Origin: Saccoglossus kowalevskii | Lineage: Eukaryota; Hemichordata; Enteropneusta; Harrimaniidae | Direction of reading: 5' to 3' | DNA: 38,289 bases | Assembly: GCF_000003605.2 (NCBI RefSeq) | Contig: NW_003132351.1 | Location: forward strand, 1-38,289 | Shown: positions 34,051-38,289 of the stretch, in pieces | How the letters are laid out: every line of letters begins with the position of its first letter | Numbering within the stretch: the first letter of the stretch is position 1 | Position numbers and translations under genes: made by a program | The notes under the pieces: model-generated | The model's input: the letters and a program-made list of their open reading frames with translations, nothing else | Told to the model about the DNA's origin: nothing | Database searches by the model: none

Positions 34051-36756
34051 TTGATAAGGAAAGTGTAGACTTCACACCACATTTACAACGCGTCTCAAGG
34101 CGCGGGTCACATACGTACATGAAATCCTATCTGTTTGTTAAATAATATTTTGAAAAGAGGGAATGTCATACTTATATATTTCAATCTGTTCTATACGATA
34201 TGAAACCAAAATAATACTTTTTAGTGAAAACGAGGCTGGTTTTGGAATGGCGGACTGATACATTTAGAGTGCATGAGATGTCAGCTGGGTGAAAATGGTT
34301 AATATTACCATTACCAGTGTAGTTGAATCGATTTCAATGTTGGGACTTTCAACTTCTGTGATAACTAAATGCTGTATACTATTTGATTTTAAATAATAGA
34401 CAAATCATGGGAAGTTAAATGTAATGTGTAAGTATTGGTCAACACGTTACATCGTGCTAATTCTACGACTGAACAGTTCACATGAAAATAAAACACTGCA
34501 AGTGGAATGAAATAAATCAGAGACAAAACTCGGTTAACTAGGGTTTTCTCGTATGCAGTGACGTCAATACAGTGAAATACACAACAGTTATCATGATATC
34601 TTGGGGCAAACTATTCAATGATTTGTGTACAATTACCTTCCCTAACGTGTATCTTCAAGTTATTAAAACCACTCCGTATCGTAGTAATACGCAGTGGCCC
34701 ATTTTGTCACATTTCAACGGTTGTACACACCCGGTAGTGCTGCCATTAACTCGGAATAGTGAGTTAAGATATAATCGCTAGTTTATTGTGAACTGAAAAG
34801 CAGGTGAGACATTATCGTTGAAATGTCACGCTCTTAAATACAGAAATCTAAATCGTGGTATTTTTAGAATGTTTTGAGAGCTTAAATGTATCATTAGTAA
34901 TAATGCCAATTCATATTTCACTTGATCTTTTTGGTGGGGGTTTATATTATAATAGTATTCTTGTTAACGTATGACAGTCCTTCTATGTTCAGATCACTCA
35001 CAGAATAAAGAGTCTGTGGCAAAATGCTAGCACCCCCCCACCCTGTGTATGCGGGAGACAACAAGTCTACTGATTCGCCGAATAGCGAATAATTCGAATA
35101 TATACTAGTAATAAAGTTCAACCATAGTTCAAAGAGATTTGAAGATATTGCTAACAGGTCAAGTCGTCATGATAGGCCAGTCCATTTAATCTGTATAAAC
35201 CAATTCGTAATAACAAAGAATGTACAAAACATCGATAGATGTAATCATCTTTGAAGTAAATAAGTAATGAATAATCTTTTTTTGTATTAGAGTATGCCTT
35301 GAAAAGAAATGAGAGTATAACTCGCATAAAAGACTGTATTCCAAACAAATCAACTATGACAATTTCTCCAAAATCACAAAATTAAAAATGACCAAGTTGA
35401 ATGCTGCTAATCCGCTAATCTGCCAAAGAGGATTAATAATTGTTTGGGCCGACCTTGCACTTTCCAGTGAACTTATAAATAAAGATAATCTCTCGCACGA
35501 CAAATAATTAATTAACTTTTATTACGCGATTAAAAAACGAAATACGGGGATTATAAGGTGTTCAGTATACAATAAGAGTGAGACGAAGGATCGTCCAAAA
35601 AACTAAACGGATTCATGTCCCACTTTTTATCGTGGTAAGAAAAACTGACATTTGCTAAATTAAGCTGGTATTTTATCGTGGTACTCTCAATATATTGACC
35701 AACTCCTTCAAAAGCTTCAAATTACGTCAATTTAACCGAAAATATTTTGACGACGCCAAAAAATAGCAGTCGAAAAACTGACGGTTTAGACTGTGTTCAA
35801 GCATGGAAGGTAACAGGACAGCTTCCCAATATGCAAATAGGTAAAGCGTACTAGAAGTTAGTATGTGTTGATGAACTTGGGTGTGAAACGGTTACGTATG
35901 ATAAAATTCATGGCCCATGATATCAAATGTATTAAACTTGTGTCCCAATGTTCACATGTTTCTCGCCTAAGACCGGCGCACATAAATACGACCAATTTAA
36001 ATGGATGCATCTCAAATTTTGACGAAGACATACTAAATGGAGACGAATCAGTTCTAAGACGTAATCTCATTCTAACTGTCAGAAAGTGCAGGGGACATTA
36101 CTGAATATGGGGTATGTATAAAAGGGTTTCCGTGTTTCGAGAGATATTCTCGACATGCTCTTAGTTATTCCCCTCGTGTGGTTCCCCCCTCCAGCTAAAC
36201 CGGTTATTGAATCTATTTAAAGCAGCCATATAATGGATTGCAACTGAAAGGTCTCGACCTCTCGGAATTTCTGGAGGTGTACAGGAATATAAGTTAACAT
36301 CGAGTAACGGGTAGTCACCAAACGAATATTATTTTCAATATCTTTTTTTTTCGACGTTCTCGTATTCCCGCCCGAGAGAACATGGGACAAATCATGTGGG
36401 CGTTCGTGCAACCTGAGACAGTAAGACTGGAGAAAATAACAATTTGATTGTAGTAAAGCAGACATATGAGAAAGGTTATTATTTGACGCAATGTCAAATT
36501 GTCTCGTTGTGTATAGAGAAAGTAAAGAAGAGCCGAAAGCATAGGGAATTACATTAGCTGAAGTAACCATATTAAGTGGCATGCATTTAGCATTTAGTTT
36601 TTTTCAGATGTGTTCAATTTATACAGTGAAGAGCAGGAAGCTGAGTTTGTTATAAACGTTTTATAAATATACATTTTTTCACAATAAAGAAGCAGTGTTT
36701 TGACATCATCATTAGTTCTTATTAATATTAATGAGTTACTAGTAGTTTAACGTTAT
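34051..36756. other. non-coding spacer
   Basis: No gene called. A minus-strand acceptor with a long pyrimidine tract (CCCCTGCACTTTCTGACAG, ending at ~36076) opens a frame down to ~35858, and the plus strand is open too (35865-36104); no good donor or family match, so left uncalled. The 36217-36582 (-) frame shows no motif. Confidence 0.4.
34559..34566. promoter_or_regulatory. CRE octamer TGACGTCA
   Basis: Perfect palindrome in TGCAGTGACGTCAATAC. A 69-codon plus frame follows at 34572, but it resembles no known protein. Confidence 0.2.
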
Positions 36757-36839
36757 CCAATCAGCAAACAGCGTCTCATGTCACGTGAAGGCAGGCGCGC
36801 GCAAGATGGGCGTAGACAATGTTTAGCTCTTTGGCCAAT
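36757..36839. promoter_or_regulatory. CCAAT / E-box / CpG cluster, possible promoter or enhancer
   Basis: Two CCAATC boxes (36757 and 36835) bracket TCACGTGA (36781-36788), GGCGCGCGC and AAGATGGGCG, the last resembling a YY1 site. The local CpG and GC content stands out from AT-rich flanks, and AAGATGGGCG recurs at ~37187. No transcript start or exon can be tied to it, so it may equally be an old transposon end. Confidence 0.25.
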
Positions 36840-37883
36840 CACTATTAGTTATTTGAATTTGTTCAGTATCAAGTCACGGCTATGCGCCCTTCACTGTATG
36901 CAATCATTATACCTTAGAAAATATACCTTAGAAAACACGTGATAGGAGCAAGATTATAGAGAAGGGACAATGAAGAATGTATAGTTTAGGGGTTGTGGCT
37001 TACATGTATTTTACCGTACAATAGTATTACAGGCTACAGCTAACAATAGATCATATCACAGTTACAAAATCATAATGCATTGTGGGTTAGTTTTCTGAGG
37101 TTACACGAGCTGGCGCGCTTTGTGATTCGGTAAAACTATTCCAAAGTTCTCTATAATTTGAAATACGCTGCGATATGATGCGATAAGATGGGCGTGGCCG
37201 CACGTTGTACGTGATTCGGGAAGATGTAGTTTGGGGATGTAAAACTTATATTCATTAAATTGTCGGTACAATGCCATGGATTATCGTATTGTGGGGTAGG
37301 TTTTGTGGGTTTTCTGGGTGTAAACTCATGCATACTGTACGTAGTGATTAGACGTGAAATCCAAAAACAACTATTCAGTTATCTCTGTACAATTGAGCAA
37401 CGACGAGAAGTACATTTAATTACATTATTACATATTTGAACACACCTTTGTTGTTACCGGCGACAGACTGTAAAAAGGACACGTGTCTATGTCGGTCTAG
37501 TGTGATCTCGTACTAAGTCATCTATTTTTGGTATGTTCCAGTCCGATAGGCATCTTCTCATCCAAAGAAAAAGACTGGATAATCAGCTGTAGGGCACATA
37601 GAAATAATCGTGACGGGTCAGTACTGTAGATAGCACCGAGAGATCGTGTGATCACAAACTGCGGCAATGTCGTTATTGTACAATTTACTGTGCCTACGGA
37701 TAAGGAATTATAACGATCTGTGTGACCATTGAAGCAATGCTACTGCACAGAAAGATGTGAGTTTGTAAAAAACACAATGTAATGTTAGAGTGTTCTGGGG
37801 TTTGTTCCCGGATAATTTACGTTTACACTCCTAGTGCATACATATGAGTATACTAGTACATGCATCATGCATATTTGTGAAAA
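36840..37883. other. spacer with GC-richer patches
   Basis: No gene recognised. GTGATTCGG recurs at 37122 and 37211, and TTGTGGG-rich phrases recur at ~37080 and ~37290, hinting at an eroded duplication. Nothing further is identified. Confidence 0.4.
36909..36936 (+). repeat. 14-bp tandem duplication
   Basis: ATACCTTAGAAAAT is followed by ATACCTTAGAAAAC, differing only at the last base. Confidence 0.85.
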
Positions 37884-38289
37884 ACGTCATGAATAATGCC
37901 ATGCTATGAATATTCATAAACGTTAACCATGAATAACGCCATGCTATGAATATTTATAAACAAGGAATAGTGCCATACTATGAATATTTATCGACCAGGA
38001 CTAATGCCATGATATGAATACTTACACACCATGAATAAGCCATGCTATTGATATTTATAAACCAGGAATAATGCCATGCTATGAATATTTATAAACAAGG
38101 AATATTGCCATGCTATTGATATTTATAAACAAGGAATAATGCCATGCTATGAATATTTATCAACCAGGAATAATGCCATGCTATAAATATTTATAAACAA
38201 GGAATAATGCCATGCTTTGAATATTTATCAACCAGAAATAATGCCATGTTATGAATATTTATCAACCAGAAATAATGCCATGCTATGAA
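37884..38289 (+). repeat. 34-bp satellite array, about 12 copies, runs off the window
   Basis: The anchor CATGCTATGAA recurs at 37900, 37940, 37974, 38008, 38041, 38075, 38109, 38143, 38177, 38211, 38245 and 38279, with spacings of 40, 34, 34, 33, then eight of 34. The unit reads GAATAATGCCATGCTATGAA followed by TATTTATAAACAAG or a variant. The 3' half alternates between ATAAACAAGG and ATCAACCAGR forms, hinting at a dimeric higher-order unit. The first copy contains the perfect palindrome TATGAATATTCATA (37905-37918), decayed to TATGAATATTTATA later. Copies are more divergent at the left edge and more uniform to the right, as expected at an array border. Confidence 0.95.

Noticed and set aside
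35858-36104. Overlapping plus and minus frames with a strong minus-strand acceptor at ~36076
   Set aside because: No matching donor or recognisable protein; both strands are open.
36217-36582. 121-codon minus-strand frame, the longest in the window
   Set aside because: No family motif, no convincing splice pair, and a second minus frame is open over much of the same stretch; length alone is not enough.
1-38289. CRISPR array, bacterial operon, phage or integron content
   Set aside because: No regularly spaced palindromic repeats with unique spacers, no ribosome-binding-site-led gene series and no phage-like genes; the window is eukaryotic in character.

Overview
This is a 38.3 kb piece of an AT-rich (roughly one-third G+C by eye), repeat-bearing, almost entirely non-coding nuclear genome. 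It is most likely from a metazoan, probably a marine or other invertebrate. The reasons are that there is no bacterial-style gene packing, no open frame exceeds about 120 codons, microsatellites and a 34-bp satellite are present, there are MITE-like elements with terminal inverted repeats of the TACTGTAAA...TTTACAGTA type, and one open frame has a LINE-like KYLG motif. I cannot name the species. A 50-N run at 16795-16844 marks a draft-assembly gap.

Layout. The first 6.3 kb is AT-rich spacer with a decayed ~65-bp tandem repeat (893-1125) and short slippage duplications. At 6366-6672 lies a complete family-A MITE. From 6.7 to 16.6 kb I recognise no gene. At 16601-16963 is a second family-A MITE that appears to carry a different, nested TIR element (family B) with an 8-bp target duplication; the assembly gap falls inside it. 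From 17.5 to 26 kb there are several candidate internal exons, the best on the minus strand at 19994-20230, plus a LINE/SINE 3' tail (20491-20633), two RFX X-box-like motifs (21.2-21.35 kb), a (CAA)n tract and a second family-B MITE (25286-25449). At 27.3-27.8 kb a decayed LINE reverse-transcriptase fragment abuts a family-B fragment. After this come a 76-bp (AT)38 tract, a 32-bp hairpin with an octamer motif in its loop, (TG)n, a pair of inverted CTCF-like motifs (33.83 and 34.04 kb) and a CCAAT/E-box/CpG patch (36.76-36.84 kb). The window ends inside a 34-bp satellite array (37884-38289).

There is no operon-like organisation and no demonstrable multi-gene system. If genes are present, the window is mostly intron or intergenic DNA. 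The candidate exons rest on splice-site context, a single open frame and local CpG/GC contrast, not on recognised homology, and they fall on both strands, so they do not add up to one gene model. I found no tRNA, rRNA, snRNA or CRISPR array. I did not find a convincing undescribed biological system. The items most worth checking are the 19994-20230 exon, the nested MITE, the CTCF-like pair and the excess of full CRE octamers.
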